A stretch of 64,000 nt of DNA from Calonectria ilicicola (taxonomy: Eukaryota > Ascomycota > Sordariomycetes > Hypocreales > Nectriaceae). A program made the translations under genes and the position numbers. The notes beneath the pieces were generated by a model. It was not told where the DNA came from. It saw only the letters and a program-made list of their open reading frames with translations, and did not search any database. Within the stretch, counting starts at the first letter, position 1. Every line of letters starts with the position of its first letter. The stretch lies in NCBI GenBank assembly GCA_020809705.1, contig CP085825.1:5518001-5582000 (forward strand), read 5' to 3'. This document shows, one piece after another, positions 1 to 12,133 of this stretch.

Positions 1-142
1 ACTGGGTGTTCAGGCAGTATTAATCAGCATAAGCTTGTCAGGTCGGCTCTATCAACAAATTTAAGTGGTAGACACAGATTATCAAGTCTGTTGTCGGAGC
101 TAATATGATACCAAGGAGAACTGATCTAACGTGGACCTTTCT

Positions 143-1392
143 CTAATTTTCATGCCCGAACAGAGACTCGAGCACATGCCCATCGAACCAATCCCGATCC
201 TTGGCCCAAGCCTTGAGCAGGACATCCTTGCCTGTCCTCACGAGCTGTACGTTCTGTTCGGGCGTACCCCAGCCAGGAACTCGGGACCCAAAACAAATTA
301 GGTGAACCCCAACGTGAATAATGGTACGGAACGCATCAGCAGAGCTGAGGGACCCGTACCCCTTGGCGAATGCCTTAATTAACCAATCACCCGCGTCAAT
401 GTCCTTGTACAATTTCAACTGCCAGAGCTCGGCAATCATCTGGCCCAGATCTAATGGACGCACTGCCAACTGCCCTAATTCCCAGTCGATCACTCTTACA
501 GGGGTCTGCGAATCCTCCTTTATGGGTTCGTTGGGTAAGAGAACGCTAATCAGAGTTAGCATCATGATCCATGTTATCTGCCCGAAATAGGCAGCAAATA
601 CAATATATCCATGTAAACTTACTTGCCAGTCCAAAAGTCTCCATGGATGACGTGGAGATTTGCGTCATCCTTCAGCTCGGCAGCTGCCATGTCGCTGATA
701 GCTTGTAAGTCTGATTTGATGTCGCCGAGAATGTCAGGGTATTGATCAACCATCTGCACAACACCCTGGTAGTTGATCATAAACTTGAGAGACTGCATTG
801 GCTTGTTATTGGCTAAATCAAGGCGCAGAGAAGCTTGCTCTGACTGGTCACCCCAATCGTGAAACGACCGCAACCAGGCTCCAAGCCCATGGCCCAGCTG
901 CTCACATTGAGGCCTGTAGGCCGGGGAGGTTGGGGCAGCGCAGTGCTCCAAAGCATAGCTTTTGAGACTGGTGGCATTAGGAAGATATTCTTGGACCTGG
1001 GTGTTGGTTTCTTGGCTAAAGAAGTGAATAGCCGGGGTGCTAATGGAGATCGATGGAGTAGAAGAAGGTGGCAGTGTCATCAGATGAGCAAGGCATTTCT
1101 GCTCGATATCCTGGAATATCTATTAGCTTAGTAAAGTACGGGGATTTATGAGGGGCTCTTATCATACACATCGGGAAGTGGATAAAGCAAAGCTGGGGTT
1201 GGTTGCAACATAGGCTTCACCTTGCTTGACAACAACACCATTGGGATGCTCTGGATTGGACTTCTCAAGAACCACATGGTAAATAAAATTTGCGGTACCG
1301 CCACTTAGTTTCCTAAGAGACTCGGGAGAGTAGACCGTGCCCTGAAGGACGCGTTTCACCTTGGCTTGGATGTCGTTTTCAGTATCCGCCAT
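143..1392 (-). CDS. APH-fold phosphotransferase / kinase-like protein
   Basis: This is a 371-residue protein of the aminoglycoside-phosphotransferase/choline-kinase-like fold (protein-kinase-like small-molecule kinases). Proposed exons are 1392-1168, 1110-623 and 545-143, with stop at 143-145. Intron 1 has donor GTATGA; joining it gives the stretch RCDIEQ. Intron 2 falls inside the catalytic loop, and splicing completes HGDFWTGN, the Brenner-type loop with catalytic Asp and metal-binding Asn. The metal-binding motif follows as VIDWE, comparable to the DFG Asp. The N-terminal part holds a glycine-containing segment (LSGGTANFIYHV) and a Lys in VVVKQGEA, as expected for the ATP lobe. Fungi carry many paralogues of this family and most have no known substrate. 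Bacterial relatives include methylthioribose kinase and homoserine kinase, but nothing here fixes the substrate. It is divergent from the PH-domain gene, with about 2.7 kb between them. Family confidence is high; substrate unknown. Confidence 0.85.
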
Positions 1393-4142
1393 GATTACTC
1401 TTGTTACTGTGGTTGTCGTTGTACAAATTCGCGGAAAATATTGATGGCGAGGAAACTTGAAGTGGAAGAGGGAGCTTTGCTAAAAAAAAAAAAAAAAAAA
1501 AGGACGAGAAAAGGACCTCTATAATCTGCTGAAGATGCCCAACCTCATGGTCCGTAGACTGGTTATGTAGCATTGTCATCCCTCCTCCGAATCACTCAAA
1601 ATCGTGGCTGCATGGCGGTTTCTGCATCACTAGTCAATGGTCCCCAGTAATCTAACGAATTTATCCAATCATGACCAAAGCGGGGGAGCTATCTTCCTGA
1701 GGGGCTTCGGCGATGACTCAATGTCTACTCATTATGGGCTTGGATACGAATTACAAAATGGATGTGACTCTTAGTAGCGTAGCGGTTTGAGACATGCAGA
1801 GACTATACTAGCTACGATTTGGTGTATTTATGAAGCTCATATTATGCCACGAGGGCGAATTGAGGTGGTCGGGATCCCGCGCATAGGCCGGTTGTTGTGA
1901 TGTTTACTCATTCCTGGTTTGATGAAAGGGCCGGTCTGTGGCCTTAATTGACCCAAGGAACAATTGTACTGTTTCTAATAATAGTATGTTAAAAGCACCA
2001 TAAGTGTTTATTATTTTTTTTCTTTATTTAAATTATTTTCCTCAAATAAATAAAAAAAAGAGAACATGCTCCGCAGAGCCACCACCGAGGCGACTTGGGC
2101 GGTAACAAAGCCACTCTGCGGCCAGAAAAGGGGCCTGTCCAAAATAGCCGCTGGCCATGGTCTCGCGATGGCCTCTGAGCAATGCAACGCTGAGGTAGTG
2201 GGCTAGCCCATGACGCAAGCAGCTGTGCCTGTGTATGGAGACTTTAACCCTAGACCAAGAAAACTTTGACCTGGAACGCGGATGGCATGAGCGAATGGGC
2301 GCGTAAGTGAGCAGAAAGCGAGCCGAGGTGAACCCGCTTTGTGTGCGGCGGCTGAGAGTTTGTGCGGCATCTTCGGGTTTAATCAAGCAAGACCTGAGAA
2401 ACCGGGCATGTGGGGTGGCCAGAAGGCTAGGGTGATTCAATCCATTACTTCCAGCTGGCCAGCCCGTGGAAGTGGTCAGGCTATATGTCACTGCTTGGTT
2501 TAAAGTCGAGGGAATGGCGGATAAGAATGGGGAGGGTCTGGCATTGCGCCACCTGATGTAATGGTACTGGTGATGCACATCACAATCCCACCCTTTTAAG
2601 GAGCGACCGTCCAATGAATGCATACCTGCCCAAGCATAAGAAGGGAGATAAGAGCCGGAAAAAAAAAAAAAGGTCATACGAATACGCAAATGCATTGTTG
2701 CGGCGTTCTTGAGCACCCAAATAGTGCATGGAGAACAGCTGGCTCAGTTCCGGCATTTACAGCAAGCTCATCTCACCATGCCGACGCGGTACACAGACCG
2801 TGGCATAAACACAGACTGGTCCGAAGTTGCACTGTGGTACGGTTTGTACGTGTTGTTGTGCATCTCATGACATGCGCATTCTGATTTCGCTCCGCCCCTT
2901 TTTCCTTCGCCGCATACCACTCTCCTCCCGCCTCACGTGTGCTTGAGGCGCATCAATGTACATGGCGGAGCATGTATGTTATTGTTTGGTTTGCCCTCGC
3001 GCTTCTTCATCCATTGTTTCTTTTTCGGTCCCAGCGTCTGTTCATGTAGAACCTGCCCCTGAAATCTGCTCGTTCATCCCAAGGGTGATTCGTCGCGAAC
3101 GCCTTATTCTGAAACCGGGCCAGCGCAGGTGGAAACTGGGAGCGGCGGCATCTGGAACCCCCCAAAGCGACCGCGCTGTACCGGATCGGTACTTGTAAGC
3201 GTGACTCAGGGTACAGATGAAAGCTCCCCGCCACGCTGAAACACAAGGTACCATCACTTGCTGTTTGCAAGTATTCGGCACGTAGTGGCTGGCTTGGGTT
3301 CTGCAGATCCGTGACTTGGCTTTTCCTTAGCTCGCCCACGCCCCAATTTCAATGCTAACCTTGCGACAACCATTCACCCACCTGCGCCATCCACTTGCCG
3401 CTGATCAACAAAAACACTCCCTTTCTAATCCCCTTCTGCCTCATCCTCTCTCCTTCGCTGCTCGCATCCACATCCGTTTTACCTTTGGTTGATTTATTCT
3501 CTCGTCGGCATGCCATCGTGGCCCTTTGCTCTTTTCCCCGCTAGCATCACTGTTGGACTTCTTTCTTTTGTGTCTTTCCGGCTCTCATTCCCCTGATTGT
3601 TTTGTTCCAATAAACAACAGTGTCGCCATCACCACAACAAAGCGACTCAACCTCGCCCAAACCTTCAAACCAACTTTACTTCTCTGCCCCTGAATCGCAC
3701 TACAGGACCGAACTAGCCCTGCATACAGAAGTAAATCGCATATCAGCACCAGCTTTCCGCTCAGACGCAGTCCGATCCACACCTCGTCCGAGCCTCGACC
3801 GATCCGACGTCTTCTCTCCCATTGCCGCATTGCACTCGTCCTTGCCCCGGCATCTGAATCCTCCGCTCTGTGACGGCGCCATATCCCTGTCCGCAACCCC
3901 CATCCCTTGAAGGGCCAAGCTTTCTTCTCGCCACATCTGCTCCCACTTTTATTATCCCACCTTTTCCGGATCCTTCGCTTTGTTCCCAACTCAACATCCC
4001 GTCATCAGCAACCCGCAGCTACCGCCATTGTTGCTACTATTGACGCCCGCATTCCAATTGGAACTGGCTTGCCCATGTCAACAGCGCCGCTGCGCTTGCG
4101 ATCCCTTCCGAATCACACTCACCACCATCTTTACGACTGAAT
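1393..4142. other. Divergent intergenic region, long pyrimidine-rich leader
   Basis: No gene is supported here. The open frames lack fungal splice patterns and recognisable domains. An A20 run lies at 1482-1501, just upstream of the kinase-like gene. From about 3350 to 4140 the + strand is C/T-rich, typical of a fungal promoter or 5' leader for the PH-domain gene starting at 4143. Confidence 0.6.
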
Positions 4143-5347
4143 ATGGCTGCCCCCTTGGTTGAGCGACCGGTGGCTCCTCGTGTCATTACTCCTGCGGACT
4201 CCCACCCCGGCAGCAACCCTCGCCAGCGAAGTAATTCCAATGTCGACGTCTTCTCGCCTGTCAATATCGATGGTTGCTTCGAGTTTGATCGTGTTCTCAA
4301 GAGTGGCTATGTGCAGAAGCGCACCCAAAAGACAAAGGTTTGCAGTTACCGTTTTTTTCCTCCTCTCGTGTCATCTAACTGACATCTCTACAGAAATGGA
4401 AGCCCGTGTATCTCGTCCTGCGCCCGAATACTATTTCCATGTACAAGAACGAAAAGGAGGATCGGTTGAAGCACCAAATATATCTTTCCGAACTCACCGC
4501 AGTCGCCGACCTCAAGGATCCCAAACACAAGCGTCAGAACGTTTTCGGTCTCTTCTCGACATCTAGAAACTATCATTTTGAAGCGCCCACTGCCAAAGAT
4601 GCCCAGGAGTGGGTTCAGTTCATCCGCAAAGACGCGCGCATCGATGAAGAGGACGATGAAATGTTTATGGCAAGCCCTCGAGTTTCCGGGAATTCTGGCG
4701 AAGCCAGACCCTCCACCCAGGGTGATCATGAGCGATTCTTATCTAGCTCACCTGAGCCGATTTCAACATCTCTCCCCAAGTTCGCGCCCAGTAGACGACG
4801 GCGATCCTCCATCCTCGAATCGTCCGGTTTGTCTGGCGCAGAGTTGGCCTCACACTCCGACTTTTCCGATAATGAGCCTATTCGGATGAATGACCCTTCT
4901 TTCGAAAATCTTGCTGTCAAAAAGCCTGCACAAGGAAGTTTGCATCAGCCGGGCATACAATCTGCCAGCCAGCTCAGTGTAGTCAATATCGAGCAAGACC
5001 CTGACCGCGTCATCTGGCAGGGTTGGTTATGGTTCCTCCGCACCCGACGTGGGGTTCGGCAGTGGAAGAATAGGTGGGCTGTGCTCCGGCCTCGTAACCT
5101 CATACTGTACAAGGATGAATCTGAGTACAAGGCTCAATGGATTTTGCCTCTTTCATCTGTTGTCAATGTAGTCGACATTGACCCCATTGGCAAGAGCAAG
5201 AAGCATTGTCTCCAGGTTATTACCGAGGAAAAAACTTATAGATTCTGTGCCCATGACGAGGAAGCCCTAGTACAATGCCTAGGGGCGTTTAAGAGCTTAT
5301 TCGCTAAACGACGTGAGCTTGAGGCTCGAGCAGCAGCGGTGCCCTGA
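4143..5347 (+). CDS. Tandem PH-domain protein (Opy1-like)
   Basis: This 382-residue protein has two pleckstrin-homology domains, which usually bind phosphoinositides at membranes. Exons are 4143-4337 and 4394-5347; the 56-base intron lies inside the first PH domain (KTK joined to KWKPVYLVLR). PH1 spans about residues 52-155 and ends in the usual helix with an invariant Trp (DAQEWVQFIRK). A Ser-rich linker with an Arg cluster (RRRR) follows. PH2 starts near residue 260 (IWQGWLWFLR, WKNRWAVLRP) and ends in a C-terminal helix (EEALVQCLGAFKSLFAKRR). Size and layout match yeast Opy1, a two-PH-domain protein that senses PI(4,5)P2 and PI4P 5-kinase; that assignment is by architecture only. I chose the start at 4143 because it opens the frame just after the pyrimidine-rich leader and gives a short disordered N-terminus before PH1. 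Confidence 0.85.
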
Positions 5348-6492
5348 GTGAAGCCATTTGAGTATGAGAGTACTATGCTGGAACAAAACAACCCTTGTTT
5401 GCGGGTAGCAATCACCCTCTTGGTGCTGCACTCAGTGCCGTTACGAGTTACGACGATCAACGGAATTTTTTTGTCTGGTGTTGCGCCTCACACATGTTCC
5501 CTCTATCTATGTATTCTGATATGGGGTACTGATGAGGCCAACAGGATTTTTTTTTTTTTTTTGGAGTTTGCTGAGCGTTTTATTACCCCTTGCTTTGCTG
5601 AAATGGTTCATTTGTATAACATGATATCCACCGTATTTACTACCTGAAAGTATTTAATTCACATCATAGCGACGAAATTCAGTCCCAACCATGGCAATGA
5701 ATGCAGTGTTCAAATATATGGATTCGTTGAATGAGCAATAAGAGTCGATGTGATACTGCGGGAGGTTGACCATAGAACTTGGGAAATCCTACCTGAATGA
5801 CGTACGATCTGTAGGTCAATCGACAACCCCCAAGACACAATACAACCCATCATAACTCGGCAATTTTCAATCGGGGCTGGGAATATAGTTGTCTTCCCGT
5901 TGGTTCGAGGTTTTGAGTTCTATAGGCGAGATGAGAATGGAATTTAGGATCAGATTTTGTTTGGTTGAGTATTTTGGAGTAGTTTCAGTGTTTCAATCTA
6001 TTCGTGTTTTGAGCACTTACTTACGAAGTATATTTTGCGAGCGTATATTGGTCATATTGTAGACAATGTTCTGATTCAGTGATTACATGTTGTGCATAAT
6101 GCAGAAGCTATTATGTGTGCCAACTAGTCGCTTGCTTCGATCTCCATCGTTGACCAAACTAGTACGCCATAACATCATACACGCAACCATATCATGTAAA
6201 TGCTATTTTTTTCTCTTTGTTTTCTTATTTCTTAATTTATTATGAATTTTTTTTGGGAAAAAAAAAGGTTTATTATAAGTTGCATCCCGCTTCCACGCCC
6301 TTAAATGCCATTAGGCCATCCTCTCCAGAGATGCAGGGTTATTGCGAGGTTGACGGTGGACTAGAGCACAATATCCGAATGTGCTGAGACAGACACGTTG
6401 ATAGGAAAAAATAAAACAATAAAAAAGAAATTTGAGTTCATGTTTGTATGATGACTTTCCAATGCGATTGCAGTCATATGAGTTGCTATCGC
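5348..6492. other. Convergent intergenic region
   Basis: This region lies between the 3' ends of the PH-domain gene (+) and the Mediator-like gene (-). It holds a T16 run at 5547-5562 and AT-rich sequence around 6200-6275 that could carry both polyadenylation regions. I see no gene. Confidence 0.6.
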
Positions 6493-7741
6493 TCATGTTT
6501 CGTCTGTATTATCGAGACCAAAATAAGACGCGTCGAACTCTCCATGTTCCATCAAGTCAAACGTCGTGTCATCGCGATCAGCAATTAGGTCATTGAACGT
6601 GTCTTCGCCCAATCCACCCCCGGCTCCAAAGTCAGTACCAGTATCCATCAAAATATCCTCAAATGTCGGGTCGCCAACATCGTCTTTCTTGGGTGCTGTC
6701 AAGTCTGACAAGAGGCTTTCTGGGTTTGTCGCATCCGGCAAGCTCTCTACGTGGTCCATCCTGGCTATATTTTCCGAAGCATGAGGTTGGGTAACGGAGA
6801 CATTGTTTGTTTGATCATTAGAATTGGGGGGAAGGAGATTTTCCAATGATAAAAGATCATCCCCATTTTCAGGCGGGGCGAATGTTGCGAGGTCGAATGA
6901 TGGTTCTTGCGAGGTAGACGGAATCTGAGCATCATCATTTGCCGGCGCTAGAGAAAACTTCATGTCGGTAAAGTTCAGATCTTGCCCAGTAAAATCATCA
7001 CCAGAGATGTCCATGTTGATGTCCACGGGCTTGTCATCCATATCAGGCATGGGGGCCATGGGAGCAGTGGAAGCAGTAGGACCAGGCTTAAACTGGGTAC
7101 CAGCTTCGGGCCCTGTCACTGGTGGCATTACAGGCGGTGCTTCTTCTTTTATAATAACGTTGGTTTGGTCCATATCAGGAAGTCCCATGCCCATATCTGG
7201 GAATGGAGCAACTGGTTTAGTGGCCTTGGTTTCTATAATTGGTGGGTCGGCTGGAGGTGGAGATGAGTCAAGATCAATCACCATAGGTTCTTTGGATTGT
7301 GGTTCAACAGGCTGAGGCTGTTGCGGTGGTTGTGATGGTTGCTGCTGCTGCTGCTGCTGCTTGAGTTGCTGTTGTTTCCTCTCCTGTATTTGAGTAAGAT
7401 CACGGAGTACCACTGATTTAGCCCGAATCTAGACAGTAGGTTAGACCCATACCAGCACCATTGTAGACTCACGTACGATTTCATTCTCAAGGTCATCCAA
7501 AGCAGAGTGAAAAGTGCAGATGGTATCGGGTAACTTAGACTGGAGGGAGCCGTGTGCTTGTGCTACGTTTCCTTGACCATCCTTTCGAGAAGCGCGAAGT
7601 GCCTTTCCAGTTTGAACAAGCTATATTTAGATGTAAGCGAAGTGATCTCTTCGGGTGGCTATGGCCAAGAAGTTTTGAGATTGTTCTTACCACATCGTTG
7701 ACCATAAGCTGGAGAATGTCTAGAGGATCCTGAGACGACAT
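6493..7741 (-). CDS. Probable Mediator subunit 2-like protein
   Basis: A 376-residue acidic protein. Exons are 7741-7691, 7620-7477 and 7428-6493; both introns have good signals (GTAAGA...TAG, GTACGT...TAG). The N-terminal 100 residues are helical and ordered (MSSQDPLDILQLMVNDV, then QTGKALRASRKD, then FHSALDDLENEI). This fits the short N-terminal domain of fungal Mediator tail subunit Med2, which contacts Med3/Med15 and receives activator signals. A poly-Gln/Lys stretch follows (about residues 80-95), then a long Pro/Asp/Ser-rich region. The acidic C-terminus carries short Phe/Leu patches (TTFDLMEHGEFDASYFGL), the kind of sequence seen in tail subunits and activation domains. No DNA-binding or enzymatic domain is visible. 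The Med2 call rests on N-terminal pattern and overall composition; an unrelated acidic cofactor is the alternative. Confidence 0.55.
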
Positions 7742-10430
7742 TTCTCAAAGTTACAAGTGATGAAGAGGCAGCCGGGACTAAAAGAGGAGAAGAATGGAGG
7801 AAGTTATATAAAAGTGCAAGCTACTAATATTCCAAACCTGGGATGGATTTGATTTGCTCCTTTTGTTCTGCTTGAAATTGATGGAGCGATGTCTGGTAAT
7901 AGATGTTCAGGGAGGACAGGGGACAAGCGCGATCCGAAGTTTGGCCAGTAACTGTGCGCATGGGACGAACAGTCACGTGAGTAAAAAAACCAACTCGCTC
8001 CTCCGCCCGGACATTTGTGGGCAAACGCCTGTTGGAAGTTGAGTGCTTCACGGAAATAATTATTGACCGATGATATGAACAGCTTGAATAAGTACGATAC
8101 AGAATATGGATGCATAAATATCGAGAATATCCGGTATCATGCACACTTGCCTTCTCTGTCGCTAGGGCGTTAGTGTATCAATTACCAACTAGAGTGTCCA
8201 TACGTCTCAGCGCTCGGAAAGAGCGCAGGGAAGTGTGATAGAATTTTCATTTGAACCTCGATCATGATTAGATACACATGTATATTAAATAATTGAAGTC
8301 TACTAAGCTTTCATCTGTTACTGTTATATTTTAATGTGTTTGCTGGCTGAAGCATTTATTGCATCAATGTGGACTGATGGGCTCTTTCAGGCAATTGATC
8401 CACATATAATTCATTGGTGGTCTTGATGTCACTTTCTATTAGAATATGCGGGATGTTGGCGAGCAACTAATTCCTTATAGTAAAGGGATTTAAAAACCAA
8501 ATGCTATGTTTAGGGGCTGGGATTTTTGTTTCGATTATCTTGGTGTTACAACAATAACACTTGATACCTCTCACCGCCAAAGGGGAGATCATGGGGGGGG
8601 GTTTGCTGGTTTAGGCATGTTTCATGGCCGAATGACCTTCCAATCTATGGGTAATGACTTCTGGCAGGGTGGCCTTTTTTCTCTTAAAATACACTTTGGA
8701 TATTTTCTATATTGTCACGAAGTCGACTTCAAGTTTGATGCGACAGTTTTCCCTTGTTTCCGCTAGCCAATGGGTGAATTGACACAGTTTGATATTTAGT
8801 TGGGTGTAGGGATATAGCCGCGGGATGTCATACCATGGCTGTCCATGACTGTCATCTGACCGGTGCTGATGGGCTTGTCCAGACTCACCGACCCCAACAC
8901 TGACCTTGACTTTGGGTGCTGTGAGGTTTTATGTGCAGGAGAACACACTCACCGCAGAAACAGACAATTGGCTGCGATTATAATGTATCCACGTACGACA
9001 AATATTTCTTTTTTGTTTTTTCCTCCTCTTTTCCTTTTTCAGGAATCCATATTCTCCATGATCACTTCAACTAGGCTATTAACAATCCAAAGTCATGAAT
9101 TGTGTCCATCCGACAACAAAGCCACTTTTCAGGCAATGTCAAGACACGCAGTCAGAACCCCACCAACCCCACCACACAGTCTTTGTCACCACAGTCGCAA
9201 TCGTGTATTGCATTGCTCCCCGCCGCTGGCCCGCTGTTCTTTGCCCATCTTGTCTGATCCTTGACATGTTCGACCCCTCACCATCGCCACTCGTCACTCA
9301 TTCATTGTCTCTTGTCCCCTTGTGGCGAATCAAAGACACCGCTGACTCGCTGGCGCCATGTCATGGTTGAAGATTGGGCTGTTGTGAAGTGTGTTGGGTC
9401 TCGCCTTCAAGGCAGCGCAGCGCCGAAAGGCTCTTCTGCGAGTAGATGTCTGGCGACAGGCGAGCCACCTTGTGCGTGTCAATCCGATGATCGTCTATAC
9501 CAAATACCTCATTTTTTGTAGCACATGGATGGTATAGTGATGCCGCGTAGCTGCTAGACCGTGTAATTGTGACCTTGCCTTGGTTCCTGTTGGATCATCG
9601 GCTCATCGCCCCTCCTCGTACTGTGCTGAATGGTTGGCGGTGATCTCTCCCCATTACTCGCTCACTAGCTGCCCGATTCTGTGTTACCGAGTATTGAGAT
9701 TGCCTTGCCTTTCATTTTTATTCCTGATTGCATATCGCACACAAGTGTTTTCCCCCCCAAGTACTTTTTTTTCTTTTGAGACACCACTACGGCGACTGTA
9801 ATCTTCGTCCTTTTCCCCTCTCATCTCCATTTTTGTTTTTATCGACTTGCCCTGCTTCTTTTCTACCTGTCCATTTGTTCTCCCCATTTGTTTCCCCATC
9901 TCTCTTTTCATTTTCTTTTGTCGTGCTCTCGTCTCCGCCTTGCAGCTCAGTCCTCCGGTCGCTTCGGCGTTGGTTCGTTTGTCACGTTCGGTTCACTTGC
10001 AAGTAGCGGCGTGTCTTTGTTGAACGGCGGTTCCATCATCTTCTAGCTCTGGTTCCTCGTGTCTGCTTGTATTTTACAAGACCCCGTGTCGTCTCACTCT
10101 TGACCTAACTTTTGATTTGGCTCCTTCTCGACGCGCCATTTCTTCGCTGTCGGCCTTCGCTTCTCCGCCGTCAAAAGGTTGCTACCCTGCCTGTTCAAGT
10201 CTCGCCGCTTCCATTTTCTCTTCGAGTTACCGCTCCCGCCCCCCGTGTCGCTAGCCTCTTCAACAGCTCGTACCCCTGTCCCGTCAGGTACATTGCACCC
10301 AACGCCGCCGACCGCCGACTGTGCTCCACCTCGACCGTCCGACCAAAGGTAGCCTTACATTCATCCCCATATCGCCCTCTTGTCCCTCCCCCTCCAAACC
10401 TTCCACCCGATATTTACCACATCCTCCAGA
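7742..10430. other. Intergenic region and long leader of the Pub1-like gene
   Basis: I see no convincing gene. A G9 run lies at 8593-8601. From about 9700 to 10430 the + strand is strongly C/T-rich, with many TTTT and CTTTT blocks at 9750-9930, consistent with the promoter and 5' untranslated leader of the RNA-binding protein that starts at 10431. Short upstream frames exist in this leader but none can be tied to a transcript. Confidence 0.55.
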
Positions 10431-12133
10431 ATGGCCGACACCGGTGCACCCTCCAACTCGGGCCAGCTCCCTCCTACCCAGCCCAACGCAGGCGCTCCTG
10501 GCTTCGAAGGCAACCAAAATGGCCAGTCCACGACAGCCCACCTCCCTCCGCCTCCTCTGCATATCCCTCAGAACACCAACCCGATCCCGACGGCCATAAC
10601 GTCGCCCTTGTCCAGCAATGACAAGGGCGGTATCATGTCTCCTACCAGTGCTGGTGGCTACCGTCGTGCTGCCCCGGAACCCAACAAGCGCGCTCTTTAT
10701 GTTGGTGGTTTGGACCAGCGCGTGACTGAGGACGTCTTGCGACAGATCTTCGAGACGACTGGCCACGTCCAGGGTGTCAAGATTATCCCCGATAAGAATG
10801 TATGAAATCCATACCTGTGGTTGCGATGGAATATCTAGATCCATATTTGTGGACTGAGGCTGACGCAAGAATCTTTTAGGCCAAGGGCTACAACTACGGT
10901 TTTGTCGAGTACGACGACCCTGGTGCTGCTGAGCGCGCCATGCAGACTTTGAACGGTCGACGGGTTCACCAATCGGTAAATTGCATTAAAATATCTAGGT
11001 GCTGGCCAAATTCAGGGGCTGACATGGAAAACAGGAGATTCGGGTGAACTGGGCCTACCAGTCAAACACATCCAGCAAGGAAGACACGTCCAACCATTTT
11101 CATATCTTTGTTGGTGACTTGTCCAACGAAGTCAATGACGAAGTCCTTCTCCAAGCCTTTTCTGCATTTGGTTCCGTTTCCGAGGCTCGTGTAATGTGGG
11201 ATATGAAGACAGGAAGGTCACGGGGTTATGGTTTTGTTGCCTTTCGAGACCGCCCCGATGCCGAAAAGGCCCTGAGTTCTATGGATGGCGAGTGGCTTGG
11301 CTCGCGTGCCATTCGATGCAACTGGGCAAACCAAAAGGGCCAACCCTCCATGGCTCAGCAGCAGGCGATGCAGGCTATGGGCTTGACGCCGACAACACCT
11401 TACGGCCACCACCAGTTCCCTGCCCACGGCATCGCTAGTTACGATCTCGTTTTGTCACAGACCCCCAACTGGCAGACGACGTGCTATGTTGGAAACTTGA
11501 CGCCGTACACGACTCCCAATGATGTCGTACCTTTGTTCCAGAATTTTGGATTCGTTGTTGAGTCACGGTTCCAGGCTGACCGGGGCTTTGCCTTCATCAA
11601 GATGGACACGCACGAGAACGCGGCCATGGGTATTTGCCAGATGAACGGCTACAATGTCAACGGCCGCCCCCTCAAATGCAGTGTAAGCTGACCTTTCTCA
11701 TGTCACATGTACGTGAATTGATAATTGATGTGTCTTTAGTGGGGAAAGGATAAAACGCCAAACCCTCAAGGCGGTGGCGGCACTGGTGGTTTTGATCCCG
11801 CCCAGCCTTACAGCCCGCAGAGTACCCAGACACCAGGAGGTTACCCAGGTACTCCTACCTATTATCCTCAGTATGGAGGTATGTTTACCAGAGAACCGTA
11901 AATGTGATGCGGAAACTGACTTTATCTATGTAGCGCAGTACGGTGCACAACCTGGCAACTTTGGTGGCCCTCAGACCGGATCGCCCGCCGGTTACGCAGG
12001 CTCCCCGATGGGATATGCCGCTCCTCAGAGTGCTGGGGGCTATGGACGAGGCCAACAGCCCCCTAATGCTGAGTGGAGCCAGCCTCGCCCTGGACAGAAC
12101 TTCAACAATGGATTTGGCGGTTATCAGCCATAG
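10431..12133 (+). CDS. pub1: Pub1/TIA-1-type RNA-binding protein with three RRMs
   Basis: This 483-residue poly(U)/poly(A)-associated RNA-binding protein acts in mRNA stability and stress-granule formation in relatives (Pub1, TIA-1). Exons are 10431-10799, 10880-10975, 11035-11682, 11740-11878 and 11934-12133. RRM1 covers about residues 87-161 (RNP2 ALYVGGL, RNP1 KGYNYGFVEY, split by an intron). RRM2 covers about 177-253 (HIFVGDL, RGYGFVAF). RRM3 covers about 304-373 (CYVGNL, RGFAFIKM). The C-terminus is Gly/Tyr/Gln/Pro-rich and disordered, as in stress-granule proteins. The N-terminal 80 residues are Pro/Asn/Ser-rich. The start was placed at 10431 because the sequence becomes protein-like there; an in-frame extension upstream would translate leader sequence. 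The leader and the first 200 bases of the 3' region are both U/C-rich in the RNA, possible autoregulatory targets. Family and gene identity are secure. Confidence 0.93.

Noticed and set aside
2042..2716. 224-codon - strand frame
   Set aside because: Composition is not protein-like, it starts in an AT-rich tract, and has no domain or splice signals.
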